In this document: piece after piece, positions 37,030 to 44,049 of the stretch
Position numbering within the stretch: the stretch's first letter is position 1
How the letters are laid out: every line of letters starts with the position of its first letter
DNA from: Alphaproteobacteria bacterium
GTDB taxonomy: Bacteria > Pseudomonadota > Alphaproteobacteria > Bin95
Assembly: GCA_022822125.1 (NCBI GenBank)
Contig: JAJECF010000194.1
Span: 1-44,049 of the forward strand
DNA length: 44,049 nucleotides
Reading direction: 5' to 3'
Notes under the pieces: model-generated
Database searches by the model: none
What the model saw: the letters and a program-made list of their open reading frames with translations, nothing else
Told to the model about the DNA's origin: nothing
Position numbers and translations under genes: made by a program

Positions 37030-37197
37030 CTATGTCGTCTGCCTTCCGGCAATCGTGTCGCGCAAGGTCTCGACCACGCCCTCCAAACGAGCGACACACT
37101 CCGAAAGCTGGCGCATGTCCCGGTGCAGGCTCCACAAAAACGCAATGATCCCGACAATGCCGGCAAGCTGCAGCGTATCGGCGTTCAACCACTCCAT
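37030..37197 (-). CDS. Small membrane-anchored protein, 55 residues
   Basis: ATG 37197 to TAG 37030 encodes a 55-residue protein with one hydrophobic segment (LQLAGIVGIIAFLW, residues 9-22) followed by a charged coiled coil (RDMRQLSECVARLEGVVETL, 26-45). The amphipathic spacing of Leu, Val and Leu argues for real coding sequence. A GGAG lies 11 nt before the ATG. Similar one-TM plus coiled-coil mini-proteins are common next to mobile or phage regions, but the family is unknown to me. Confidence 0.5.
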   Translation of the reverse strand: MEWLNADTLQLAGIVGIIAFLWSLHRDMRQLSECVARLEGVVETLRDTIAGRQTT

Positions 37198-37310
37198 GGC
37201 GCATCATACTCCATGAGGACGCTCCTACGAATGTGCCGCATATCGGTCCATGCCGCAAGAGATTTATACATCATTTGTACACTTTATGTTTCCCGTGGCC
37301 GGAAACCGCT

Positions 37311-38177
37311 TCACGCCGGCAGGATCGGGCCGCCGGTGACGGTGGTGCGCAGGAAGCGGCGCAGCTCGTTTCGGGGATAGTCGAGCCGCCCGCAATGCAT
37401 GACGCCGCCGCGATTGTCCCACATCAGCGTGTCGCCGACGGACCACTCATGCTCCCAGTGGAACTCCGGCCGGTCGAGCATGTCGTAGAGTTCGTCCAGC
37501 AGGCAGTCGCTCTCCTCCTGCGCCATGCCGACGACGCCGACGGTGAGCAGCGGATTGGCGTAAATCGCCGCCCGTCCGGTCGCCGCATGGGCGTTGACGA
37601 CCGGATGCACCGCGCGCTGTTCGCTGTCCAGCGTGCGCGCCGCCACGACGAGGCTCTTGTTGCGCTGGTCCGTGCCATAGACGAACAGCGCGTCCAGGCC
37701 CTTCACCCGCGCGCGCGTCTCCTCCGGCAGCGCCTCATAGGCGGCGGCGGCGTTGGCGAAGCAGGTGTTGCCGCCGGAGGAGGGAATGTCCGTTGCGTGC
37801 AGCAGGGTCGCCTTGGCGGGCTTCGGGTCGTAGGAGAGGTCGGAATGCCAGCCATAGCGCACATCCTCGATGGCGCCGCGCCTGGCGCCCGTCTCGTCGA
37901 AGCTGCCATCGGCATACTGGTTGGTCATCACCACCACCTCCGGCGCTTCCGGATGGCGGTAGGCGCGCTGCACATGCGGCTGCAAGGCGCCGAAATGGCG
38001 TGAAAAGGCCGTCAGCTCCGCCGGCGTCATCGGCGCGTTCCGGAACAGCAGCACGCCGTATTCCCCGAACGCCGTCTCGATCTCCGCAACGCTCTCCGCG
38101 TCCAGCGGCCGGCGCGGGTCCACGCCCCGGACTTCCGCGCCGATGGCGGGCGACAGCGGCTCGATCCGCACACTCAT
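37311..38177 (-). CDS. TauD-family Fe(II)/2-oxoglutarate dioxygenase 1
   Basis: The 288-residue enzyme couples oxidation of a substrate to decarboxylation of 2-oxoglutarate. The iron-binding triad is present: His and Asp in GWHSDLSYD (about 110-118) and the distal His in VMHCGRLDY (about 262), with the 2-oxoglutarate-binding Arg in RRFLRTTV. A TLLHATDIPSSGGNTCFANA segment matches the family. The start overlaps the stop of dioxygenase 2 by 4 nt (ATGA). Substrate unknown: taurine, sulfate esters, phenoxy acids or carnitine-like compounds are possible. Confidence 0.88.
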   Translation of the reverse strand: MSVRIEPLSPAIGAEVRGVDPRRPLDAESVAEIETAFGEYGVLLFRNAPMTPAELTAFSRHFGALQPHVQRAYRHPEAPEVVVMTNQYADGSFDETGARRGAIEDVRYGWHSDLSYDPKPAKATLLHATDIPSSGGNTCFANAAAAYEALPEETRARVKGLDALFVYGTDQRNKSLVVAARTLDSEQRAVHPVVNAHAATGRAAIYANPLLTVGVVGMAQEESDCLLDELYDMLDRPEFHWEHEWSVGDTLMWDNRGGVMHCGRLDYPRNELRRFLRTTVTGGPILPA

Positions 38178-39022
38178 ACCGGCTTCGAGCCCTTGAGCAG
38201 CACGCGCTGGTGGCGGCGCGGTTCGCCGACGGGAAAGTCCGTATTGACCGAGTGCAGCAGGCAGCGATTGTCCCAGAGCAGGATGTCGCCGAGCCGCCAG
38301 CTATGGTCGTAGCGGAAGCGGTCCCCGGTCATATGCGCATAGAGGCCGTCGAGCAGCGCGTCGCTCTCCGCCCGCTCCAGCCCGACCACGCGGTCGGTGC
38401 GATTCGGGTTGAAATAGATGGCCTTCCTGCCCGTGTCCTCATGGGTGCGCACCAGCGGATGGAGAACGTCGGGCGTCTCGGCGGCCTCCGCTGCCGTGCG
38501 CGTCTCGGCCCGGCCCGGCGCGCGCGGCGTGTCGTAGCCGTGGACCGCCTGCGCGCCGTCGATCCGTGTCTTCACCTCGTCATCCAGCGCCTCCCAGGCC
38601 CGGCGGGTGTTGCAGAAGCGGGTCTCGCCTCCGGAAGACGGCAACGCAAGCGACTGCAGCATGGTCGCCTTGGCGGGCCGGGCGAAATAACTGTCGTCCG
38701 TATGCCAGCCGGAGAGGCGCACCAGCGTCAGGTCGTCCGGCTTGTCCTCGGGGCGCTTGTATGTGCTCTCCAGCATCGAGACCTCGGGAACCTCGCCGTG
38801 GCGGCGGTGGCGGAGGAGCTGCAGTTGCGGCTCGCCGAAGAGACGCGCGACCCTCAGAAAGTCCGCCGGGGAAAGCGGCTCGGAACGGAAGCAGAGCAGG
38901 TGGCGGTCGAGGAAGGCCTCGCGCACCGCCGCCGCATCCGCCCCGTCGAGCGGCTTCGTCAGGTCGAGGCCGGCGACCTCCGCGCCGAGCGCGTCGCTCA
39001 GGGGCCTTATTTCAAGCGCCAT
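38174..39022 (-). CDS. TauD-family Fe(II)/2-oxoglutarate dioxygenase 2
   Basis: A 282-residue paralogue of the next gene with the same motif order: SGWHTDDSYF for iron, the distal His in LLHSVNTDF, and the Arg in RRHQRVLL. The two share architecture but many residues near the active site differ, so substrates may differ. ATG 39022 has a strong GGAGG 9 nt upstream; GTG 39031 is an alternative. It sits between a MaoC-like gene and dioxygenase 1, in one leftward operon, which suggests a short catabolic pathway. Confidence 0.88.
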   Translation of the reverse strand: MALEIRPLSDALGAEVAGLDLTKPLDGADAAAVREAFLDRHLLCFRSEPLSPADFLRVARLFGEPQLQLLRHRRHGEVPEVSMLESTYKRPEDKPDDLTLVRLSGWHTDDSYFARPAKATMLQSLALPSSGGETRFCNTRRAWEALDDEVKTRIDGAQAVHGYDTPRAPGRAETRTAAEAAETPDVLHPLVRTHEDTGRKAIYFNPNRTDRVVGLERAESDALLDGLYAHMTGDRFRYDHSWRLGDILLWDNRCLLHSVNTDFPVGEPRRHQRVLLKGSKPV

Positions 39023-39040
39023 GGAACCCACCTCCCTGCG

Positions 39041-39517
39041 TCAGTCGGCGGCGTCCGCCGTTTGCGGCTCTTTCAGGCGCAGCAGGAAGCGCATCTCGCC
39101 TTCCAGCACAAGCTCTTCGCGCTGGTTCCGCACCCGGCTCGCAAGCGTCATCACGCCCGTGGTGCGCTGCGACTCCAGGGCGACGATCTCAAGCTCGGGA
39201 TAGAGCGTGTCGCCGGAAAAGACGGGCTTCAGGAAGCGGCTCGACTGGTCGAGGAAGCCGACCAGCGCATCCTCCATCGCAGCCGCCAGGCCCGTTGCGC
39301 CCGGCGCGGTCTGGATCAGCGTCTGGAAGCCGTGCGCCATCAGGCCCGGCCAGCCGCGCGAGCGGCAATGCTCGATGTCGTAATGCACCGGCGCATTGTC
39401 GCCGCTGGCGAGCTGGAAGGCGTAGAACAGCGACTCGGAATGGGTGCGCGAGGGCGCATGGAAGGTCTCTCCGACCCGGAAATCCTCGAAGCCGCGCTGC
39501 GGTGTGCGCGGGGACAT
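39041..39517 (-). CDS. MaoC-like hot-dog-fold hydratase/dehydratase
   Basis: The 158-residue product has the MaoC pattern: an N-terminal FEDFRVGETFHAPSRTHSES, the hydratase site region GDNAPVHYD (Asp/His, about residues 39-47), GLMAHGFQTLIQTAPG, and a C-terminal SRVRNQREELVLEGEM. Enzymes of this type hydrate 2-enoyl-CoA or act on related acyl-CoA. ATG 39517 has GGAGAGGAG upstream. It is the first gene of the MaoC-TauD-TauD operon and supports a catabolic role. Confidence 0.83.
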   Translation of the reverse strand: MSPRTPQRGFEDFRVGETFHAPSRTHSESLFYAFQLASGDNAPVHYDIEHCRSRGWPGLMAHGFQTLIQTAPGATGLAAAMEDALVGFLDQSSRFLKPVFSGDTLYPELEIVALESQRTTGVMTLASRVRNQREELVLEGEMRFLLRLKEPQTADAAD

Positions 39518-39590
39518 GGGGGCTCCTCTCCTTAGCCGGTGCGCTCCATGCTGCCACGGCGCGGCATCCGGCGGAAGAGGCGGGGCGGCG

Positions 39591-40220
39591 CTACTGGCTG
39601 GCCCAGACGATGCGGGCGATCCAGTCCAGGTCGCTGCGGGCGAGCACGCGGTCCTCATGGTCGGGGTTGAAGGAGCGCAGCTCGACGCGGCGCGCGCTCA
39701 ACCGGCCGAGCCATTTGGCCAGCACCTCGCCCTCGCCGGTGCGCGCCACCACGCGGTCGCCGCGCCGGAGGCTCGCCGTCGGCGACACCACCACGATGTC
39801 GCCGTCGCGATAGACCGGCTCCATGCTGTCGCCGGCGATCTCCAGCGCATAGGCGTTGGGGTCGCCCAGATCCGGGAAGGCGACCTCGTCCCAGCCCGCG
39901 CCCACCGGGTAGCCGGCGTCGTCGAAAAAGCCGTTGCCGCCCGCCTGGGCGTGGCCGATCACCGGGATCGTGCGCGCCGGCGCGCCCTCGCGGCGCAATT
40001 GCTCGGCGAACAGCCCGGACACGCCGCAGCCCGTAGCCGCCATCGCCTTGGAAATGCTCTCCGTGCTGGGCCAGCGCGGCCGCCCGCCCCTGGTGGTGCG
40101 CTTGCTGCGGTTGAAGGTGGTGGCGTCCAGCCCCGCCCGCTTTGCGAGCCCGGAGACGGAAAGGCCGTGTCGCTCCGCCAATGCGTCGATCGCGGCCCAG
40201 ACTTCGGAATGGGTCAGCAT
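39591..40220 (-). CDS. S24-family HTH regulator (LexA/CI-like)
   Basis: The 209-residue product has an N-terminal helix-turn-helix (HGLSVSGLAKRAGLDATTFN) and a C-terminal S24 autoprotease: catalytic Ser in GDSMEPVYRDGDIVVV and Lys in GEVLAKWLGR. The start MLTHSEVWAAIDALAERHG matches a chromosomal regulator group found in alphaproteobacteria, rather than a typical phage CI. ATG 40220 is preferred over upstream starts for that reason. It is divergent from the phage-like genes on the right and could repress them or the catabolic operon; self-cleavage after DNA damage is possible. Confidence 0.83.
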   Translation of the reverse strand: MLTHSEVWAAIDALAERHGLSVSGLAKRAGLDATTFNRSKRTTRGGRPRWPSTESISKAMAATGCGVSGLFAEQLRREGAPARTIPVIGHAQAGGNGFFDDAGYPVGAGWDEVAFPDLGDPNAYALEIAGDSMEPVYRDGDIVVVSPTASLRRGDRVVARTGEGEVLAKWLGRLSARRVELRSFNPDHEDRVLARSDLDWIARIVWASQ

Positions 40221-40284
40221 GATTTCCATATATGCACAAATCTGCTTGACATGCACTAGGAATTTGACCACATAGCGAAAATAG

Positions 40285-40299
40285 GAACATTAGACGAAT
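40285..40299. promoter_or_regulatory. SOS-box-like site between the S24 gene and the phage module
   Basis: GAAC-N7-GAAT differs at one base from the alphaproteobacterial LexA box GAAC-N7-GAAC. It lies 14 nt before the first rightward gene. TTGACA (40246-40251) and TTGACC (40264-40269) in the same spacer are possible -35 boxes, with poor -10 partners. Confidence 0.3.
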
Positions 40300-40312
40300 A
40301 AAAGGGGGATTC

Positions 40313-40681
40313 ATGCCTGTTCCGGATCTTTCGCACCCGGCTGCAGAGGAAAGGCCGTTCGACAATGCCGAGGAGGCCTGGTTCTGGTTCATGTCCTGGC
40401 GCCTTGTCGTGGAGGACGGCGGCACACCGAGCCATGAGGGCAGGGGGCGGCCCTGCACGCCTCTTGACATGCTGGCATGCCTGCGCCGGCTGGCAAGGCC
40501 CGGGCGGCTCACCCGACCGCAATTGCAGGTGCTGGCCGGATTCGGCCGCCGCCTCGAAGCGCCCGGCCACGGGCCTCTCGCCCGGCTCTGGGACGAGGGC
40601 ATGGCGCGTCTGGACGAGCTCTTCCGCGCCAAGGGCATCGTCGTCCGGAAACACCTAGAAAGCGGGAGGATCCAGGCATGA
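40313..40681 (+). CDS. Small conserved-looking protein ahead of a phage module
   Basis: A 122-residue soluble protein with an N-terminal acidic-aromatic segment (DNAEEAWFWFMSWRLV), then RPCTPLDMLACLRRLARPGR and a helical C-terminus (LWDEGMARLDELFRAKGIVV). I recall similar proteins in alphaproteobacterial genomes, but I do not know the function. The Trp-rich motif and basic middle suggest interaction with protein or nucleic acid. It is followed by a second small gene overlapping by 4 nt. Possible candidates are a phage adaptor or packaging factor; this is not shown. Confidence 0.6.
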   Translation: MPVPDLSHPAAEERPFDNAEEAWFWFMSWRLVVEDGGTPSHEGRGRPCTPLDMLACLRRLARPGRLTRPQLQVLAGFGRRLEAPGHGPLARLWDEGMARLDELFRAKGIVVRKHLESGRIQA

Positions 40682-41070
40682 CAGGCGATTTGGCCGCAGC
40701 GGGATATGCCGGCGGGCGTGCGCTCGCCGTGTTCTCGGGCAAGGCGGATCTCGGCTGGCTCCGGCTGCTCCGCCCGGGCTTCCGCCATTGTTTCGTTGCG
40801 CTGGAGGAGGCCGGGCGCTGGATCACGGTCGATCCGCTGGCCGGCTATACCGATGTCGCCGTGCAGCCCGTGCCGGCGGCTTTCGACCTCGCCGGCTTTT
40901 ATCGCGAGCGGGGTTTCACCGTGGTCGAGACGCGCCGCCGCCGGCGCTGCCGGCCCGCCCCGCTGCTGCCCGCCACCTGCGTCGAAACAGCCAAAAGAGT
41001 GCTCGGAATCGCCTCCTGGCGCGTGCTCACGCCGGGGCAATTGCATGATTTTCTGGTCCGAAACAGGTAA
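40678..41070 (+). CDS. Possible NlpC/P60- or LRAT-like cysteine protein
   Basis: A 130-residue protein. The segment LLRPGFRHCFVALEEAGRWI has a His that could pair with a later conserved-looking Cys (PATCVETAKRVLGI), while VDPLAGY offers a possible third residue. Papain-like families with permuted folds show this His...Cys order before a helix. If so, it would be a peptidase, acyltransferase or peptidoglycan hydrolase. This is inference from motif order only. The start overlaps the preceding gene by 4 nt; the end is followed by a strong promoter. Confidence 0.5.
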   Translation: MTGDLAAAGYAGGRALAVFSGKADLGWLRLLRPGFRHCFVALEEAGRWITVDPLAGYTDVAVQPVPAAFDLAGFYRERGFTVVETRRRRRCRPAPLLPATCVETAKRVLGIASWRVLTPGQLHDFLVRNR

Positions 41071-41086
41071 AATATCCTAAATCCTC

Positions 41087-41114
41087 TTGACAAATGCCCG
41101 ACCGGGTGTAAGAT
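41087..41114 (+). promoter_or_regulatory. Strong sigma-70-type promoter of the portal gene
   Basis: TTGACA (41087-41092), a 16-bp spacer and TAAGAT (41109-41114). The predicted transcript starts near 41121, which rules out an ATG at 41113 as the start of the portal gene and supports ATG 41140 with its AAGGAA ribosome site. Confidence 0.7.
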
Positions 41115-41139
41115 GGTTCCGAACATGAAGGAAACACAT

Positions 41140-42591
41140 ATGACTGCCGAAACACCGCAGCCGGAGGCGCTGCTTGCGGATTACCGCCGCGCCGAGGCCC
41201 GTCGGCGGCCGTGGGAGGCGCTGTGGCGCGACTGCGCGGCCCATGCCCTGCCCTATGGCGCGGACGGGACGGCGCGCATTTACGACGCGACCGCCGCCGA
41301 CGCCGCGGAGCAGCTCGCTGCGAGCCTGCTCGCCGAACTCACCCCGCCCTTCGAGCGCTGGGTCGGCTTCGAGCCCGGAACCGCGGCCGATCCCGATGCC
41401 GCCGAAATTCTGGAGACGGCGGCCCGGACGGTGCAGGGCCACCTCGACCGCTCCGCCTTCGCGGTCGAGATGCACCAGGCGCTGCTCGACCTGGCGGTGC
41501 TCGGCACGGGCTGCCTGTTGTTCGAGGAAAGCGGGCTCGGCCGGGCCTCGGCGTTTCGCTTCACCGCCGTGCCGCTCAAGGAGGTCGTGCTGGAGGAAGG
41601 GCCGGAAGGCCGGCTCGACCGGGTGTGGCGCCGGCGCGAGTTCGGCCCCGCCGCGCTTCGCGCCCGCTTCCCGCACGCGCCCGCCCTTTCCGGCGAGGGG
41701 CCGTTCGGCGTGGTCGAGCGCGTCGCGCCCGAGGCCGGCGGCGAGTCGCCGGATCGCCGCGTCATGCGCGGCGGCGGCTACGGCTATACGGCCGTGCTGG
41801 AAAGCGGCGGCGGGCGCGCGGCGCGGATCCTGGCCGAGGGCCGGTTCGCCGTCTCGCCCTTCATCTGCTTTCGCTGGCTGAAGGCGCCGGGCGAGGTCTA
41901 TGGGCGCTCGCCGGTGATGAAGGCGCTGCCCGACATCAAGACGGCCGACAAGGTGGTCGAGCTCGTCCTGAAGAACGCCTCGATCGCCGTCACCGGCATC
42001 TGGCAGGCGGATGACGACGGCGTGCTCGACCCGACGGCGGTGGAGCTGGTGCCGGGCGCGGTCATGCCGAAGGCTGTGGGCTCGGCCGGGCTGACGCCGC
42101 TTGCCGCGCCGGGGCGCTTCGACGTTTCGCAACTCGTGCTGGAGGATTTGCGCAAGCGCATCCGCCACGCGCTGCTCGCCGACCGGCTGGCCGCGCCCGC
42201 AAGCCCGGCCATGACCGCGACCGAGGTTCTGGAGCGCGCCGCGGAGACGGCGAGGCTGCTGGGCGCAACATACGGGCGGCTGGAGGCGGAGCTTCTGACG
42301 CCGCTGATCGAGCGCGCGCTCGCCATTCTCGTCCGGCGGGGCGAGGCGCCGGCCTTCGCGCTGGACGGGCGGGACGCGGGGCTCCGGCTGCGCTCGCCGC
42401 TGGCGCAGGCCGCCGGACGGCGCGAGGCCGGGGCGGCGCTTACCTGGCTCGGGGCTGTGGCGGGCCTCGGTCCCGAGGCGGCGGCCGCGGTCGATACCGG
42501 CCGCGCCGCGCGCTGGCTCGGCGCCCGCCTCGGCGTGCCCCCGGCCCTGCTGGAGCCGCCATTGCCCGAAGCGGACGCCGGGGCTATATGA
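41140..42591 (+). CDS. Phage portal/head-tail connector protein (podovirus type)
   Basis: Portal proteins form the ring through which phage DNA is packaged and injected. The 483-residue product matches the podovirus head-tail connector family: LLADYRRAEARRRPWEALWR near the start, AADAAEQLAASLLAELTPP, then WLKAPGEVYGRSPVMKALPD and DIKTADKVVELVLKNAS, with a helical crown region near the C-terminus. It starts at ATG 41140 after a promoter and a good ribosome site. The stop overlaps the next gene by 4 nt. No terminase is visible upstream, where it usually lies. Confidence 0.85.
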   Translation: MTAETPQPEALLADYRRAEARRRPWEALWRDCAAHALPYGADGTARIYDATAADAAEQLAASLLAELTPPFERWVGFEPGTAADPDAAEILETAARTVQGHLDRSAFAVEMHQALLDLAVLGTGCLLFEESGLGRASAFRFTAVPLKEVVLEEGPEGRLDRVWRRREFGPAALRARFPHAPALSGEGPFGVVERVAPEAGGESPDRRVMRGGGYGYTAVLESGGGRAARILAEGRFAVSPFICFRWLKAPGEVYGRSPVMKALPDIKTADKVVELVLKNASIAVTGIWQADDDGVLDPTAVELVPGAVMPKAVGSAGLTPLAAPGRFDVSQLVLEDLRKRIRHALLADRLAAPASPAMTATEVLERAAETARLLGATYGRLEAELLTPLIERALAILVRRGEAPAFALDGRDAGLRLRSPLAQAAGRREAGAALTWLGAVAGLGPEAAAAVDTGRAARWLGARLGVPPALLEPPLPEADAGAI

Positions 42592-43325
42592 CGATGGCGA
42601 TCGCAAACGGCTCGGAACGCGCGGCGGCGGTCATGGGATGGTTGAAGGAATACGGCTCTGCTGTCGGCGTTGTCGTCGCTGTCGTCGGTTTGCTTGTCGG
42701 CGCCATGTACCACTTCAATGGGCTGCTGGCCGATAAGATCGACGCGGTCGATGCAAAGCTGTCCGACAAGATCGATGTAGTTGACAGGAAGCTGACCGAC
42801 AAGATCGACGCGGTTGACAGGAAGCTGACCGACAAGATCGACGCGGTTGACAGGAAGCTGACCGGCAAGATCGACGCGGTTGACAGGAAGCTGTCCGACA
42901 AGATCGACGCGGTCGATGCAAAGCTGACCGATAAGATCGATGCGGTTGACAGGAAGCTGACCGGCAAGATCGACGCGGCTGACGACAGAACAGGCCGGGT
43001 AGAAGACCGGCTTTCCAAAGATATTCTGGCTTTGGAAAAGCGGCTCCGCGGCGGTGCCGGAGCCGATGATGCGCGATACGCCGATGCGGTCGACAAATGG
43101 GTTCCGCTACCCATTTGGCGAATATTGCCGATCCAAGCCGCAGCGGAGCCGCAGGCGCATGACTGGAGCAGGACGATTCCGGCGGCCCTGGTGGGCAATG
43201 TGCTGACGCTCTATCCGGACAACAGGGACAGCGAAATGACGGCCTTGCTGCAAAAGGGCGGCTGGCATCCGGCCGATCCGGGCAACCCGACCGCCGGCCT
43301 TGTGCTCCGGGGGACGGCGCCGTGA
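42588..43325 (+). CDS. Membrane-anchored protein with 11-residue coiled-coil repeats
   Basis: A 245-residue protein: one membrane segment (about 25-43), then seven near-identical 11-residue units and one degenerate unit (residues 50-137) of consensus KIDAVDRKLTD, then a charged helix and a globular end (about 155-245) with WKxP-like WVPLPIWRI. The 11-residue period suggests a long hendecad coiled coil that can assemble into a trimer or tetramer. It overlaps the portal stop by 4 nt. It could bridge membrane and virion, act as a measuring rod or be an unusual spanin or ejection factor. I do not recognise the family. Confidence 0.7.
   Translation: MTMAIANGSERAAAVMGWLKEYGSAVGVVVAVVGLLVGAMYHFNGLLADKIDAVDAKLSDKIDVVDRKLTDKIDAVDRKLTDKIDAVDRKLTGKIDAVDRKLSDKIDAVDAKLTDKIDAVDRKLTGKIDAADDRTGRVEDRLSKDILALEKRLRGGAGADDARYADAVDKWVPLPIWRILPIQAAAEPQAHDWSRTIPAALVGNVLTLYPDNRDSEMTALLQKGGWHPADPGNPTAGLVLRGTAP
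42735..42998 (+). repeat. 33-bp tandem coding repeat, eight units
   Basis: Units start at 42735 and every 33 bp up to 42966. Seven are near-identical and the eighth is degenerate. They encode the 11-residue coiled-coil units described for the surrounding gene. The copy number may vary by slippage, in frame because 33 is a multiple of 3. Confidence 0.9.
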
Positions 43326-43358
43326 TTCCATAGCCGCAGCGGCAAATCAGACCCGGCG

Positions 43359-43397
43359 AAAACGGGCGGTTCCTTCGGGGGCCGCCCGTTTTCTTTT
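43359..43397 (+). terminator. Intrinsic terminator with UUCG loop
   Basis: AAAACGGGCGG (43359-43369) pairs with CCGCCCGTTTT (43382-43392); inside, CC-TTCG-GG gives a stable C(UUCG)G tetraloop. TTTTCTTTTCTC follows the stem. It ends the portal transcript before the next gene, which then needs its own promoter or readthrough. Confidence 0.85.
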
Positions 43398-43434
43398 CTC
43401 CCCTTCTTCCGACAACCAGAGGAGACACGACCCC

Positions 43435-43929
43435 GTGGAAACGGACATCGAAACCGACGCGCCGGCCCGGCCGGACGGCCTGCCGGATGAATTCTGGGAC
43501 GCCGAGGCCGGGCATGTGCGGCTCGACGAACTGGTCGGCGCTTATGGCGCGCTTGCATCCGCAGAGAGGCCGCCCGCAAGCCCGGAGGGTTATGCGCTCG
43601 AGCTGGACGGCCTCATCGGCGGCCCGGACGCCGAGGCCAACCGGCGGATGCATGAGGCCGGCTTCACCAACGCCCAGGTCCAGCTCGTCTATGACATGGC
43701 GTCTTCCCTGCTGCTGCCGCTGGCGGGCGAGGTCGCGGGCGAACTGGAGCGCGCCGAGCGCGAAGCCCGGCTCGCGGACCGCTACGGAGGCGAGGACGGC
43801 TGGCGTCGCGCCAGAAGCCAGATGGAGGCCTGGGCCGCCGCCAACCTGCCGCCGGGCGTGGCCGAGGCGCTCACCGGCTCGGTCGAGGGCGCCGCGGCGC
43901 TGGAGCGGCTGACCCAACTTCAACAGTGA
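43435..43929 (+). CDS. Possible phage capsid scaffold protein
   Basis: A 164-residue acidic, mostly helical protein without membrane segments (start LPDEFWDAEAGHVRLDELVG). A helical second half (AGFTNAQVQLVYDMASSLLL) and ELERAEREARLADRYGGEDG resemble scaffold or capsid assembly proteins by composition. Position after portal and before the expected capsid gene supports this. GTG 43435 has AGGAG about 11 nt upstream. The gene is complete but the following structural genes lie outside the window. Confidence 0.5.
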   Translation: METDIETDAPARPDGLPDEFWDAEAGHVRLDELVGAYGALASAERPPASPEGYALELDGLIGGPDAEANRRMHEAGFTNAQVQLVYDMASSLLLPLAGEVAGELERAEREARLADRYGGEDGWRRARSQMEAWAAANLPPGVAEALTGSVEGAAALERLTQLQQ

Positions 43930-43955
43930 CGATTAAAAGTATTTGATAGAACAGG

Positions 43956-43984
43956 GGGTTACACCGGCGTCGGCGGGTGTACCC
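43956..43984. other. Hairpin after the scaffold-like gene
   Basis: A nine-pair stem with one bulged T pairs 43956-43965 with 43976-43984 around the loop GGCGTCGGCG. No T-run follows. The rest of the window to 44049 shows no start of the next gene. Confidence 0.35.
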
Positions 43985-44049
43985 ACTACATTTCGTTGAT
44001 TTTGGGGACGGTCAGGCTTTGTGTTCGCGCCAGTTGGGCGGGAGGGCGA

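Noticed and set aside
36839..37258. Longer open frames overlapping the 55-residue gene
   Set aside because: Low-complexity Arg/Pro/Ala composition and no ribosome site; the short frame with a membrane segment and coiled coil is more credible.
39655..41046. A 463-codon minus-strand frame over the S24 gene and the two small phage-side genes
   Set aside because: Its strand and frame conflict with three better-supported genes and it shows no recognisable domain.
42735..42998. Possible CRISPR array (regular 33-bp units)
   Set aside because: Units are contiguous with no spacers and lie in frame within a coding sequence; they encode a coiled coil.

Overview
The window is GC-rich bacterial chromosome with dense, often overlapping genes. 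Roughly the first 24 kb read as gammaproteobacterial. The order aroQ-accB-accC then fis-purH-purD is the gammaproteobacterial arrangement (here without prmA and dusB). It is joined by groES-groEL behind a sigma-32-type promoter, glnE, the lipopolysaccharide genes kdkA, a GT9 glycosyltransferase and an LpxL-type acyltransferase, two TonB-dependent receptors, and a cobalamin riboswitch ahead of btuB and a cob(I)alamin adenosyltransferase.

Layout: 1-2.4 kb is an eroded accessory zone (end of a transposase, a frameshifted gene, a small membrane protein, an AbrB-like antitoxin with a VapC cut to 15 residues). 2.4-6.5 kb is the leftward run fis, purH, purD and an Asp/Glu-racemase-family gene. 6.5-9 kb is aroQ-accB-accC. 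9-12.3 kb holds a lipoprotein and a large TonB receptor. 12.3-14.5 kb is groESL with a clear terminator. 14.5-17.8 kb is glnE bracketed by three long hairpin repeats. 17.9-20.9 kb is envelope biogenesis. 20.9-23.9 kb is the B12 uptake and activation unit. 24.0-28.8 kb is a compact vapB-vapC-restriction/methylase operon whose genes overlap by 4 nt.

From about 28.76 kb the character changes. Genes and intergenic repeats look alphaproteobacterial: a thiolase/Zn-ribbon pair, apt, ggt-ccmA-ccmB-ccmC without the rest of the ccm operon, a second vapBC-type pair, a MaoC/TauD/TauD catabolic operon, an S24 regulator of an alphaproteobacterial type, and lineage-typical dispersed repeats. The last 4 kb is a podovirus-like head module (portal, a membrane-anchored protein with 11-residue coiled-coil repeats, a possible scaffold) preceded by two small conserved-looking genes and cut by the window edge. 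Either a large foreign block sits next to the restriction operon, or two genomes were joined in assembly; the sequence alone does not decide.

The most interesting items are the translationally coupled toxin-antitoxin plus restriction operon, the hairpin repeats whose loops are conserved but whose long stems changed together, the lineage break, and the small phage module with no visible terminase.
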